This document shows positions 53,892 to 63,150 of a stretch of DNA of 64,000 nucleotides, in pieces. Source of the DNA: Mucilaginibacter sp. UR6-11 (lineage in GTDB: Bacteria > Bacteroidota > Bacteroidia > Sphingobacteriales > Sphingobacteriaceae). Location of the stretch: positions 186,001 to 250,000 of the forward strand of contig NZ_JAJIWO010000002.1 of the NCBI RefSeq assembly GCF_020880695.1, written 5' to 3'. Within the stretch, counting starts at the first letter, position 1; the number at the start of each line of letters is the position of its first letter. The translations under genes and the position numbers were made by a program. Under the pieces are notes generated by a model. It saw only the letters and a program-made list of their open reading frames with translations, was not told the origin of the DNA and ran no database searches.

Positions 53892-54764
53892 ATGAAAAGC
53901 AGATATCATCAGCAAATACGGCAATCATTAAAATGGTTGTTGGCATTTATAACCATCTTTTTATTAACCTGCGGCAAGCAATTGCTGGGTCAGCAAAAGA
54001 TGAGAATAATTAGCTATAATATAGAGGAAGGGATGAAAGCCGATACTTCTAAAGGCAAAAAAGATTTTGTTGCCTGGATCAAATCGCTCGACCCGGATAT
54101 TATGGCACTGGAAGAGTGCAACAAGTTTACCCAGGCATCGCTTGAAGAACTTGCGCATAGCTACGGGCACCCTTATGCCATTATCGTAAAAGAGAAAGGC
54201 TATCCTACAGCAATCACTTCCAAATATCCCATCGTCAATGTTCAAAAAATAACTGATAACATGACCCATGGGTTCATCACTTGTAAAATAAAAGATTTGA
54301 ATGTTGTGGTGTTACATCTGAATCCGCATCAATACCAAAAACGCAGGGAAGAAATAGCCGTGATATTAAATACGATCGCGGCTTCGCCTGAAAAGAAAAA
54401 GTGGCTGATGATGGGTGATTTTAATTCAATATCGCCCCTGGATAAAGACAAATATGCTGATGGGAAACTACTGGCTTATCTGATAGATCAAAAACAAAAG
54501 CACAGTTTCCACGCCAACCTGGTTGATGACAGGGAGCTGGATTACCAGGTACAGCAGCAAATACTTGATTTTGGATTAAAAGATACCGGTAAAGCCTTTG
54601 AAGCGGTAAGTAAAAATCCGCCCACGCGAAGCAGGATAGATTACATTTATGTAAGCAGGGACCTGATGCCTAAAGTAACTGCCTCGCATTTTATAGTGGA
54701 TGAGTTTACGGCCCATCACTCAGATCATAAGCCCATGATGATGGAATTTGAAAACACGAAATAA
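53892..54764 (+). CDS. Endonuclease/exonuclease/phosphatase-fold hydrolase (PUL 1)
   Basis: The 290-residue protein has a hydrophobic export leader (about 15-33, with LLTCG as a possible lipobox) and the EEP motifs ISYNIEEG, DPDIMALEE, LHLNPHQY, LMMGDFNS, RSRIDYIYVS and HHSDHKPMM. These place the metal ligands and catalytic His/Asp of the DNase I-like fold. Members cleave phosphodiesters in DNA, phosphatidylinositides or sphingomyelin, so a phosphorylated glycan or nucleic-acid target is possible. It is 24 nt after susD in the same transcript. Confidence 0.9.
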   Translation: MKSRYHQQIRQSLKWLLAFITIFLLTCGKQLLGQQKMRIISYNIEEGMKADTSKGKKDFVAWIKSLDPDIMALEECNKFTQASLEELAHSYGHPYAIIVKEKGYPTAITSKYPIVNVQKITDNMTHGFITCKIKDLNVVVLHLNPHQYQKRREEIAVILNTIAASPEKKKWLMMGDFNSISPLDKDKYADGKLLAYLIDQKQKHSFHANLVDDRELDYQVQQQILDFGLKDTGKAFEAVSKNPPTRSRIDYIYVSRDLMPKVTASHFIVDEFTAHHSDHKPMMMEFENTK

Positions 54765-54771
54765 TAAGACC

Positions 54772-56838
54772 ATGAAAACATATTTTTTTTCTAAAGCACA
54801 AAAAAAACACCGGTATTTACTGTTTTTCAGCTTGTTGTTGAGTGTTGTTATAAGCTGTAAAAAAGAACCGACCAGCTTCAGTACTGACCTTGCTGTGGAC
54901 AGGCGCATTGTACGTGTAGCCGATAGCGCCGCCAACACCCATATTTTAGTTTACGCAGACGGTAACTGGACAGCAAGTCTGCAAAATAGCCCGGACTGGG
55001 TTAAGCTTGACAAAACATCAGCCAGGGGTAAAGGCGAAATTATTGCGACAGTGAAAAGCAACGCCGGTAATTTGCCACGGGCGGCTAACATATTAATAAG
55101 CGCCAATAATAAAACGGATACGATTAGCCTGCAGCAACGCGGCCTGGTACCCGTTATAAATATTACCGATGCTACGGCAAATGGCATAGCAAATGGCGGT
55201 GTAATGAAAACCGGCATTGTTACCAATATACCTTTTAACCTGATGCAGCATACCGAGGTTTACGGCGCAACGGGTGGTACAAACTGGATAACCAACGTGG
55301 CTATTAATGGCACTAATCTAAACTTTACGCTGGGCCAAAATCCCCTGGCGCAAACGCGCCAGGCAGTGTTGAAACTATCTTACCTTGATGCTTTGGGTAC
55401 ACTTAACCAAGATTCGGTTATTGTTACTCAAAACCCTAAGGGGGGGTATGATAATGCGGTGGCAAAGGATTTTGACTATGTTAAAACTTTGCCGGCGGGT
55501 GTTGTAACCCAGGATATTTACATAGAAGGTGTTATTATCAGCGATAAAGGCAACCCGAACATGGGTCAAAACGCTAACAGCGCAACTAACAAACACGTGG
55601 TTGATAAAACCGAGAACAGTATCACGTCCTATATCCAAAGTCTGGATGGAAGATCGGGTTTCAGGATCAGGGCCAAAACGGGCGGCGATAACATCTATGG
55701 CCGTAATGAGGTGGTAAAGATTTGGTTAAAAGGCGTTAACCTCATCAAGGAAACTAACCCATCGCGCACCACTATTGACCAGGTACCGTCTATTAATGTG
55801 ATGTCTAAAGTTGCTGCTGCGCCGGTGCAACCCAGAGATATTTATATGAAAGATTTGACGGATAATGATACTTACACTTACGTGAAGCTGAAGGACGTCG
55901 AAATCAGTATACCCAACGGCAGCTTCTTTAATATCAACGAAGGCTATATTGCTCGTACTGATGAGTACCCGCTTAATATAAGGGATATTAATGGCGACAG
56001 TATGTATATGCTTACCAATATTGATGTTCCTTATCGTAGAGATGGTAATCCGGTACCGCAGGGCTCGGGCACTATAGCCGGTATCCTGGTGCATGAAGAC
56101 TTGCCACGCTATGGCGGAAATATAGGCAAGTTCGCTATCAGGCATATCACCCGGGACGATATTGCGCTGCAAAGCGATCGCAACGCAGGGTTCTCGAATG
56201 TATTAGTAGAATGGAGCCGTTTTAAAACGGAAAATGTTACCGGCGCAACAGCCGCTAAAAATCCGTTGACACCAGATACTGGTACCGGTACACTTACGCA
56301 AAGCCAAAAAGGCGCACTCGACTTTACATCGTCAGGTATATTTGTCGGTGGTGATTATAACGGCCTGCTGATTGAATCAACAACTGTAAAAGGGGTGATT
56401 GCCAACGGAGCCTGGGGCGCCAATACCTGGTGGAACGATGCTAAGAATATTGGTGCATCATGGAATATCAAAACTTCCACAACCGGTATTACTAAACCAA
56501 TATCCCTGCAAATAGAAGGCGCCAGCAACATTGGCGGGCCTACAAACTTTATTACTGAGTGGTCAACCACGGGTACTGACGTAGGCCCATGGAACCTGGT
56601 GGCAGAGTATACGATGCAGGATATTACAGACTTTACGAATACCTTGTTAACTCAGGTGCCGGGGCATAAAGTAGTAAACGTCCAATTCCCGCTGGCTGCA
56701 TCAGGCTTACCAAACTTGTATATCAGGCTAAGGGTAAAAAACAAAACGGTAGGCACAACTACCAGCCCAGCTGCGGGCACACTCACCGCAGCAGGGGTTA
56801 GCCGTTTGGGCCATGTGTCTATTAAATACAATAAATAA
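54772..56838 (+). CDS. DUF5689 surface lipoprotein with BACON-like domains (PUL 1)
   Basis: From the ATG at 54772 the protein has about 688 residues with lipobox VVISC (Cys29). Residues about 30-240 are two BACON-like Ig domains (GNWTASLQNSPDWVKLDKTSARGKGEIIATV). A DUF5689 domain follows (about 245-470, VTQDIYIEGVIISDKGNPNMG), then a C-terminal beta-sandwich ending SRLGHVSIKYNK. It is probably a surface glycan-binding protein. An in-frame TTG at 54748 would overlap the previous gene and is rejected. Confidence 0.85.
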   Translation: MKTYFFSKAQKKHRYLLFFSLLLSVVISCKKEPTSFSTDLAVDRRIVRVADSAANTHILVYADGNWTASLQNSPDWVKLDKTSARGKGEIIATVKSNAGNLPRAANILISANNKTDTISLQQRGLVPVINITDATANGIANGGVMKTGIVTNIPFNLMQHTEVYGATGGTNWITNVAINGTNLNFTLGQNPLAQTRQAVLKLSYLDALGTLNQDSVIVTQNPKGGYDNAVAKDFDYVKTLPAGVVTQDIYIEGVIISDKGNPNMGQNANSATNKHVVDKTENSITSYIQSLDGRSGFRIRAKTGGDNIYGRNEVVKIWLKGVNLIKETNPSRTTIDQVPSINVMSKVAAAPVQPRDIYMKDLTDNDTYTYVKLKDVEISIPNGSFFNINEGYIARTDEYPLNIRDINGDSMYMLTNIDVPYRRDGNPVPQGSGTIAGILVHEDLPRYGGNIGKFAIRHITRDDIALQSDRNAGFSNVLVEWSRFKTENVTGATAAKNPLTPDTGTGTLTQSQKGALDFTSSGIFVGGDYNGLLIESTTVKGVIANGAWGANTWWNDAKNIGASWNIKTSTTGITKPISLQIEGASNIGGPTNFITEWSTTGTDVGPWNLVAEYTMQDITDFTNTLLTQVPGHKVVNVQFPLAASGLPNLYIRLRVKNKTVGTTTSPAAGTLTAAGVSRLGHVSIKYNK

Positions 56839-56867
56839 CAATCACAATTCCAAACCGTGGCATCTGT

Positions 56868-57989
56868 ATGGATGTCACGGTTTATAAACCAGCATTGACC
56901 TTGAAAAAACAACTATTAATTTGCCTGATAGCAATAATTACTATCTGCAAACCCGGCAATTTACGGGCACAAACCGATAGCATCGTTTATACTGATGCGG
57001 CTACGCTGTATATGTCGGGTAAACCATTTAATACAGTTAATCCATATCAACGTGTAGATACTGCCCGGTATCCGGCACTGCCGGCGCCGGTTAAGCGGTT
57101 ACTTACCCATTCGGCCGGACTTGCTGTGTGCTTTACCAGCAACAGTACGTCAATATCCGCAAAATGGTGTATTAATAAACCGCTGGCTTACGCTAACATG
57201 ACCACCATTAATAGCCAGGGACTAAATCTATATGTACAGAAAAACGGCAAGTGGCAATTTGCCGGGGTAGCTAAACCCGGTAATAAGAAATGCACACAGG
57301 CGCTCATTGTTGAAAATATGGAAAAAGGCGACAAGAAGTTCTTGTTATATCTGCCCACCTATAATGAACTGAACAGCTTAGAAATAGGTGTGGAGCGCGG
57401 CTGTACGATCAAATCGATGCCCGGGGCATTTAAAAAACGTGTGGCAGTATATGGTTCAAGTGTTACCCAGGGCGCATCGGCCAGTCGCTCCGGCTTAGCT
57501 TATCCGGCAGTGCTTTCACGCCATTTGGGATATGACTTTATCAATATAGGCATGAGCGGCAGCGCTAAAATGGAGCCGGCAGTAGTTGCTATGGTGAATG
57601 ATGTGGAGGCTGATGCCTATTTACTTGATTGCATACCCAACGCATCCGTACAACAAATAAAAGATCGCACATTAAACATGGTAATGGCCATACAAAAAGC
57701 GCATCCCGGTAAACCAATTATATTGCTGAATAGTATCAGCCGCGAGCAGGGGTTTGTTGATATGAAAATGGGTGCAACTGTTATCGCTCAAAACAGGGCT
57801 ACCGATAGCATTGCCAACATCCTGCTAAAAAAACATACCAAAGATTTTTATTTTATTGATGTTAAGAATTTTTTTGGGGATGACCATGAAGCATCAACAG
57901 ATTATGCGCATCCGAACGATTTGGGTTTTTACCGGTTCGTACAAAAACTTGAACCTATGGTTGCCGATATTTTAAAAAAATACTTTTAA
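56868..57989 (+). CDS. SGNH/GDSL hydrolase with N-terminal GxDLY-type domain (PUL 1)
   Basis: The 373-residue protein has a signal peptide (about 12-35, ending NLRAQ), a beta-sandwich N-terminal domain with GLNLYVQKNGKWQF (about 115-128), and an SGNH esterase domain (about 185-373) with the nucleophile in YGSSVTQGASA (Ser about 197), MSGSAKMEPA, LDCIPNAS and the Asp/His pair in YAHPNDLG (about 346-350). It probably removes acetyl or other acyl groups from the glycan. It is 29 nt after the DUF5689 gene and 9 nt before the GH20 gene. Confidence 0.88.
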   Translation: MDVTVYKPALTLKKQLLICLIAIITICKPGNLRAQTDSIVYTDAATLYMSGKPFNTVNPYQRVDTARYPALPAPVKRLLTHSAGLAVCFTSNSTSISAKWCINKPLAYANMTTINSQGLNLYVQKNGKWQFAGVAKPGNKKCTQALIVENMEKGDKKFLLYLPTYNELNSLEIGVERGCTIKSMPGAFKKRVAVYGSSVTQGASASRSGLAYPAVLSRHLGYDFINIGMSGSAKMEPAVVAMVNDVEADAYLLDCIPNASVQQIKDRTLNMVMAIQKAHPGKPIILLNSISREQGFVDMKMGATVIAQNRATDSIANILLKKHTKDFYFIDVKNFFGDDHEASTDYAHPNDLGFYRFVQKLEPMVADILKKYF

Positions 57990-57998
57990 CGGCCTATT

Positions 57999-59849
57999 AT
58001 GAAAAAAGCACTATTACCGGTTATATTATTTCTAATCGGCTTTAAAACCAGCGCACAGGATAAAAACTTAACCATCATCCCTGCCCCGGCCAAAATAACA
58101 GTAGAAAAAGGTTTTTACCACTTAACCAAAAACACCCCGGTATCATTTATCGGCTTTAAACAATCCCCCATTACGCTGAAAGATTTTGCGGCTACAGCGC
58201 TATTATTAAAAGGTGTAAATGCCACGGGTAAACAAACACTAAATGGCGGATTAAAGGTGGTATTAGATCCGGCCATGCAAATTCCTGATGAAGGTTATCG
58301 AATGTCCGTAAATGCGGGCGGAATTAAAATAATATCGAACACTGAAAAAGGCTTGTTTTACGGGTTACAAACACTATTACAGCTTATTCCGGACGAAGGG
58401 GACGCGATTCCATGTACAGAAATAGAAGATTACCCGCGCTACAAATATCGTGGCCTTCACCTTGATGTTGGCCGGCATTTGTTCCCGGTTAGTTTTATTA
58501 AGCAATATATTGATCTGCTTGCCCAATACAAACTCAATACGTTTCACTGGCATTTAACCGAAGATCAGGGCTGGCGTATAGAAATAAAAAAATACCCCAA
58601 GCTAACCAGTATTGGCGGCTTTCGCGATCAGACCTTAATAGGCAAATTAAAAGTTAAGCCCGAAATATATGACAGTACCCGTTATGGCGGCTTTTACACT
58701 CAAAAAGAGGTGCGCGAGGTAGTGGCCTATGCAACTTCAAAATACGTTACTGTTATACCTGAAATTGAAATGCCGGGCCATTCATTAGCGGCCTTGGCTG
58801 CTTACCCCCAACTGGCTTGCGGCGATAACCCCGGGCCATTTAAATCCGGACAGATCTGGGGTGTGTACAAGGATGTGTATTGCGCTGGTAAAGAGGAAAC
58901 CTTCCGTTTCCTGGAGGATGTGCTGGATGAAGTGATGTCGCTGTTTCCCTCGAAGTATATACACATAGGTGGCGACGAATGCCCGAAAGACAGGTGGAAA
59001 ACCTGCCCGTACTGCCAAAAAAGAATAAAAGATTTAAAACTGAAGGATGAGCATGAACTGCAATCGTACTTTATCCAACGGATGGAAAAGTATGTAAACA
59101 GCAAAGGCAAACAAATTATTGGCTGGGACGAGATACTGGAAGGCGGCCTCGCAAAGAATGCTGTGGTTATGAGCTGGCGCGGTGTTAAAGGGGGCATTGC
59201 TGCCGCGCAGCAGGACCATGATGTGATTATGACCCCCGGCGCTTTTTTATACCTTGACCATACTGAAAGTAAATCTACCGAAGAGCCCATTACCAATGGT
59301 AATTATTTGCCTTTAAGTAAAATGTATTCGTACGATCCTACGCCGGCAGAATTAACACAGACCCAACAAAAACGGGTCATCGGCGTACAGGCCAATGCCT
59401 GGTCGGAATATATGGCGTCGCCGGACAAAGTATTGTACATGTTATTACCCCGTTTATTTGCTTTGTCTGAAATAGCCTGGACGGCCCCGGAAAAAAAGGA
59501 CTGGATTAACTTTTCTGAATCTCGCGTACCGGCACATCTGGGTTGGTTAGACAGAAAGAACATGATGTACCATGTGCCAGAGCCAATTGGCGCAAAAGAC
59601 ACCACCATTAAGGCCGGAAGTTATTTGCTGGATTACAAAGGGCCCGTTAAAGGCGCAAAAATTTATTATACCATTAATGGTTATTTTCCTTATCAAACAG
59701 ATTATTTATATGAAAAACCGGTTACCATAACCGTACCCCCAAACCAGGAACGGATTATAAAATCGGTAGTAATTACCCCTTCGGGCAAGCGTAGCAGTAC
59801 CGTAACCGTACATCTGGTAAATAAGCCTGAATCTAACAGTAATAATTAA
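57999..59849 (+). CDS. GH20 beta-N-acetylhexosaminidase (PUL 1)
   Basis: The 616-residue enzyme has a signal peptide (ending KTSAQ), a GH20b domain (about 25-145), and the catalytic barrel with LDVGRHLFPVSFIKQYIDLLAQYKLNTFHWHLTEDQGWR, EIEMPGHSLAALA and HIGGDECPKDRW, where Asp326-Glu327 are the catalytic pair of substrate-assisted cleavage. A C-terminal beta-sandwich (about 535-616) resembles the CHB_HEX_C domain. It releases terminal GlcNAc or GalNAc and gives the best clue to the glycan of PUL 1. Confidence 0.95.
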   Translation: MKKALLPVILFLIGFKTSAQDKNLTIIPAPAKITVEKGFYHLTKNTPVSFIGFKQSPITLKDFAATALLLKGVNATGKQTLNGGLKVVLDPAMQIPDEGYRMSVNAGGIKIISNTEKGLFYGLQTLLQLIPDEGDAIPCTEIEDYPRYKYRGLHLDVGRHLFPVSFIKQYIDLLAQYKLNTFHWHLTEDQGWRIEIKKYPKLTSIGGFRDQTLIGKLKVKPEIYDSTRYGGFYTQKEVREVVAYATSKYVTVIPEIEMPGHSLAALAAYPQLACGDNPGPFKSGQIWGVYKDVYCAGKEETFRFLEDVLDEVMSLFPSKYIHIGGDECPKDRWKTCPYCQKRIKDLKLKDEHELQSYFIQRMEKYVNSKGKQIIGWDEILEGGLAKNAVVMSWRGVKGGIAAAQQDHDVIMTPGAFLYLDHTESKSTEEPITNGNYLPLSKMYSYDPTPAELTQTQQKRVIGVQANAWSEYMASPDKVLYMLLPRLFALSEIAWTAPEKKDWINFSESRVPAHLGWLDRKNMMYHVPEPIGAKDTTIKAGSYLLDYKGPVKGAKIYYTINGYFPYQTDYLYEKPVTITVPPNQERIIKSVVITPSGKRSSTVTVHLVNKPESNSNN

Positions 59850-59912
59850 TATATGCCTGCCTTATACGGGCCACCACACTGAAAGATTAAGTATATAACA
59901 ACTATACATTTT

Positions 59913-60869
59913 ATGAAAAACACCATTAAATACTGCTTATTATTAACAATAGGTGCCTGCTTAAGTTGGCCGATAATTATAAATGCACAAAGCCATACTT
60001 CCCCAAAACGCCTGCGCTTAGGGTATTCTATTCCAATAGATAAAATAACGCCGGAAACAATGGCCTATGCCAGAGCAAACGGAATAGATTGTATCGAAAC
60101 ATTTTTAGGGCCTTATGTTGATACAGCACGTAATTTTAAATTTACCGACCAGGAAATAACCGCCATGGTAACAGCTGCAAAAAAGGCAGCAGACGATGCC
60201 GGGATACAAATATGGTCGGTACATATGTTGTTTGGTAAGAATATAGATATTTCTCTGCCAAATGAAGCCGAACGCCTAAAGGTAATGGCGCTGCACAAAA
60301 AAATACTTGGCTTTTGTACCATCCTTAAGCCTAAACTGATCCTGTTTCATCCCAGTTGGTATTTGGGCCTTAACGAACGCGAGCTGCGTAAAAGCCAAAT
60401 GATAAAATCGGCCAATGAAATGAATAAGATAGTAAAAGCCATGAATGCTACCATGGTAATAGAAAACATGCTTGGCCCGGCACTATTGGTAGATGCCCGG
60501 CGTGAGCGCCCGCTGTGCCGCACAGTAGAAGAAACGGTAGAAATTATGAACAGGCTTCCTAATGATATCTATTCGGCTATTGACCTTAACCATATCAAAA
60601 ATCCTGAAAAACTGATCTATGCCATGGGTGCACGTTTAAAAACCCTCCATGTTTCAGATGGTACGGGCAAGGCCGAAAATCATTACTTTCCGTGTAGCGG
60701 ACAAGGAGAAAACAACTGGGTGGCTATACTTACCGCGCTTAATAAAGTGAATTATAACGGACCATTTATGTATGAGTGTGCTTATAAAGATGCCAAAGAT
60801 TTTAAGCCCTGTTATGAAAGCTTATATCAGGCATTTAAACAATCGCTTGAAACGTCGAATGAAAAATAG
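59913..60869 (+). CDS. Sugar phosphate isomerase/epimerase family protein (PUL 1, secreted)
   Basis: The 318-residue protein has a signal peptide (about 1-26, LLLTIGACLSWPIIINAQ) and a xylose-isomerase-like TIM barrel: LRLGYSIPIDKITPETMAYARANGIDCIETFLGPY, IQIWSVHM, LILFHPSW, MVIENML, YSAIDLNHIKNPE, LKTLHVSDG and FMYECAY. Metal ligands His, Glu and Asp are in these motifs. The enzyme probably acts on a sugar released in the periplasm, but its substrate is unknown. It ends PUL 1 and is 63 nt after the GH20 gene. Confidence 0.85.
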   Translation: MKNTIKYCLLLTIGACLSWPIIINAQSHTSPKRLRLGYSIPIDKITPETMAYARANGIDCIETFLGPYVDTARNFKFTDQEITAMVTAAKKAADDAGIQIWSVHMLFGKNIDISLPNEAERLKVMALHKKILGFCTILKPKLILFHPSWYLGLNERELRKSQMIKSANEMNKIVKAMNATMVIENMLGPALLVDARRERPLCRTVEETVEIMNRLPNDIYSAIDLNHIKNPEKLIYAMGARLKTLHVSDGTGKAENHYFPCSGQGENNWVAILTALNKVNYNGPFMYECAYKDAKDFKPCYESLYQAFKQSLETSNEK

Positions 60870-61325
60870 TTATTATGAAAAGCCGGATTTGTGATTGAAG
60901 TTGGCTAACGGCCGAACTAAATTATAAATCCGCTTGTATTTGCTTTGATCAATCGGTATAGCTTTGAGAGCACTCTGAATAGAGGTATTCAGGCTGGCAG
61001 CTTTTTTGATTAAACAGGATATTATTTCGTGTCAACCTATTCAACTGCCTTATCTTGCTCAAATAAAGTAAGCAGGGAGTAATTTTTGGCTTGTACCCGG
61101 TTTGCAATGAAATGATTTTTATCATTGCAAAACCAGAGTTTACAGGTTAAGCGCGCCTTATTAGAAAATTATCTTCTGCTTTTGTTGGTGACGAATAGAA
61201 TCCCGTTCTCTTTTTTTAACTGAAAATAAAACATTCAAAAGAAACCTCTAACTTTAACGGAAGCTTAATCTTAATTTAATACGATAAAACTTCATCAAGT
61301 ATAATTTTGACGTATTGATTTTAAA
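60870..61325. other. Gene-free gap between PUL 1 and PUL 2
   Basis: This 456-nt gap shows no credible frame. A hairpin with 10-bp arms TTTGCAATGA (61101-61110) and TCATTGCAAA (61122-61131) lies in the middle. It is not followed by a T run in either direction. The gap separates two sigma/anti-sigma-controlled loci on the same strand and must contain the PUL 2 promoter, which I could not locate. Confidence 0.45.
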
Positions 61326-61919
61326 ATGAAAATACTCCCGGTTGATACGTTGAATGAACTTTTTGAAAACTGGAAAATTGGCGACGAAAATTCGTTTGAA
61401 AAACTTTTTAACCAATTATTTCCTGCTCTTTTAAAATTCGCTAACAAAACTCTAAGAGACGCGGGGCAGGCCGAAGAGCTTGTGATGGACATTTTTTATA
61501 AAATCTGGAGTAAAAAAAATGAATTATGTATTCAGGGGGATATTGATAAATATCTTTATAAATGTGTAAAGCACGGTATAATTGACCACTATCGTAAAAA
61601 GATTCCCTCGTTTCAACCGCTGGACGAATTAGAAACCCCTTTGGATTTTCAGCCCGCTTGTGATGAAAAATTAATAAATACGGAACTGGAGCATCACTAC
61701 AGTTACGCCATCAGCAGGTTAAGCCCAAAGCGCCAGGAGGTTTACAAATTAAGCCGGATGGATGGGATGAGTTATAAAGAAATTGCATCCTATACCGGCT
61801 TATCAATAAACACTGTTGAAAACCATATGTCTGCGGCATTGCGATTTCTAAAAACCTATTTAAAAGAAGCAGATATTATATTAGCGATCTTTTTATCCCT
61901 TCATATTTTTTTTCAATAA
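61326..61919 (+). CDS. ECF RNA polymerase sigma-70 factor (PUL 2)
   Basis: The 197-residue protein has sigma2 (about 15-80, SFEKLFNQLFPALLKFANKTLRDAGQAEELVMDIFYKIWSKK) and sigma4 (about 125-175, YAISRLSPKRQEVYKLSRMDGMSYKEIASYTGLSINTVENHMSAAL) and a hydrophobic C-terminal tail. It is paralogous to, but clearly different from, the sigma factor at 46748. It pairs with the FecR gene 67 nt downstream. Confidence 0.94.
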   Translation: MKILPVDTLNELFENWKIGDENSFEKLFNQLFPALLKFANKTLRDAGQAEELVMDIFYKIWSKKNELCIQGDIDKYLYKCVKHGIIDHYRKKIPSFQPLDELETPLDFQPACDEKLINTELEHHYSYAISRLSPKRQEVYKLSRMDGMSYKEIASYTGLSINTVENHMSAALRFLKTYLKEADIILAIFLSLHIFFQ

Positions 61920-61986
61920 ATTTTGCCGGGGCATTAGTGGTAACGGGCGCTATTTACGTGTATAGGGTAAAGCGTCATTAGCTTCT

Positions 61987-63009
61987 ATGGAAGATCAGGT
62001 AACCAGGCAATTATTACACCTTTATATTCGCGGGATCTGTTCACCCTCGGAAAAATTACAGGTTGAGGAATATTTAAGATCAGAAAAATCAAATTTGTTG
62101 ATTGACCGGGTACTGGATGAGTATTGGGCTGAGTTAGATACGGCGCAATCAGCCACTGATAAAACCGATCATTATTATTCTAAATTCAAGACGCGGTACC
62201 AATTAAAGTCGCCTCCTGTCAAAAAACTGAAATGGCACGAATCAGGCCTTCTAAAATATGCTGCATTACTGGTTTTAGGTTTAGGCGCGGTTTTTTATTA
62301 CCTGGGCTTACGTTCAACTCCGGATAGCCAGACTTCATCAATAACTTTTGTTAAAAAATATAATCCGCTGGGGCAACGCTCCATTGTAACGCTTCCTGAC
62401 AGCTCGGTAGTTTACCTTGGACCAGAAAGCTGGATAAAATTTCCCCGGGAATTTTTGGGTCATACCCGCGAAGTGTCGTTTCAGGGCGAGGGTTTTTTTG
62501 ATGTGAAACATCGGGCGTCTAACCCATTTATCGTTCAAAGCAACGGCATCAAAACTATTGTACTGGGTACATCATTTAAAATAGAAACTTTCAGGCCGCA
62601 TACGATAAGTATAAGTGTTGCGACCGGTAAGGTAAGTGTCGGCAAGGTGTTATCAAACAAAAAGTACCAGCCATTGGCCGTACTTACGCATGGTAAACGG
62701 GCCGTTTATAATACAGAAAAACAAAAGATAGTAATAGATGATATGCCCGTAAATGATCTGCTGGTGTGGAAAGAGGGGGGAATGGTTTTCAGGAATTTGA
62801 CATTGGCTGAAATATCCCAGCGGCTTGAGCGCTGGTATAAAGTAAAAATAATTATCGGAAAGAAGATGGAGGGCTTCCGGATATCCGCATCGTTCGGAAA
62901 TGTTACCATCAACGAAGTTATGGAAGTTATCTCCCGCACGGCAGGTCTACGATATAGGATAAGCAATCAAATAATTTACCTCACAAAAACAAGTATGAAA
63001 AAAACCTAA
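61987..63009 (+). CDS. FecR-type anti-sigma factor (PUL 2)
   Basis: The 340-residue protein has an N-terminal cytoplasmic part, one membrane helix (about 91-108, LKYAALLVLGLGAVFYYLG), a FecR domain with NPLGQRSIVTLPDSSVVYLGPESWIKFP (about 124-153) and a C-terminal DUF4974 domain (GMVFRNLTLAEISQRLERWYKVKIIIGKKM). It is expected to sense the state of the SusC protein encoded downstream and to control the sigma factor at 61326. Confidence 0.93.
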   Translation: MEDQVTRQLLHLYIRGICSPSEKLQVEEYLRSEKSNLLIDRVLDEYWAELDTAQSATDKTDHYYSKFKTRYQLKSPPVKKLKWHESGLLKYAALLVLGLGAVFYYLGLRSTPDSQTSSITFVKKYNPLGQRSIVTLPDSSVVYLGPESWIKFPREFLGHTREVSFQGEGFFDVKHRASNPFIVQSNGIKTIVLGTSFKIETFRPHTISISVATGKVSVGKVLSNKKYQPLAVLTHGKRAVYNTEKQKIVIDDMPVNDLLVWKEGGMVFRNLTLAEISQRLERWYKVKIIIGKKMEGFRISASFGNVTINEVMEVISRTAGLRYRISNQIIYLTKTSMKKT

Positions 63010-63016
63010 CCTTCAC

Positions 63017-63047
63017 AAAAAAACCGCCCTGTTTCAGCAAGGCGGTT
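63017..63047 (-). terminator. Leftward intrinsic terminator just after fecR (PUL 2)
   Basis: The minus strand shows stem AACCGCC/GGCGGTT (63047-63041 with 63028-63022) followed by five more Ts (63021-63017). Rightward the hairpin is followed by GCAGATGG, not Ts. The only leftward transcript that could use it would start within the susC leader. Confidence 0.87.
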
Positions 63048-63087
63048 GCAGATGGATCTGTAACGTTTACGAGGCGCTACCTTTCCC

Positions 63088-63103
63088 TGTCCCTTAAGGG
63101 ACA
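63088..63103. repeat. Perfect 16-bp palindrome in the susC leader of PUL 2
   Basis: TGTCCCTTAAGGGACA lies 48 nt before the susC ATG and inside the predicted antisense RNA. It may fold as a 6-bp stem with a TTAA loop in either RNA or act as an operator. Confidence 0.7.
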
Positions 63104-63150
63104 TTAAAAATTAATCATTTGTCCAATTAACTTTTAAACAGATCAAAGTT

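Larger units (their letters stand above)
63017..63138 (-). ncRNA. Putative antisense sRNA in the fecR-susC gap (PUL 2)
   Basis: On the minus strand TTTG (63174-63171), 19 nt, then TAACTTTG (63151-63144) is a full match to the Bacteroidota promoter pattern and predicts a start near 63138. The transcript would run into a strong terminator (63047-63017), giving about 120 nt antisense to the susC leader. A perfect 16-bp palindrome (63088-63103) would form an internal hairpin. Promoter, hairpin and terminator are seen; transcription is inferred. Confidence 0.68.

Noticed and set aside
54748..54771. TTG start of the DUF5689 gene
   Set aside because: It overlaps the EEP gene and precedes a normal ATG with a clean lipoprotein signal.
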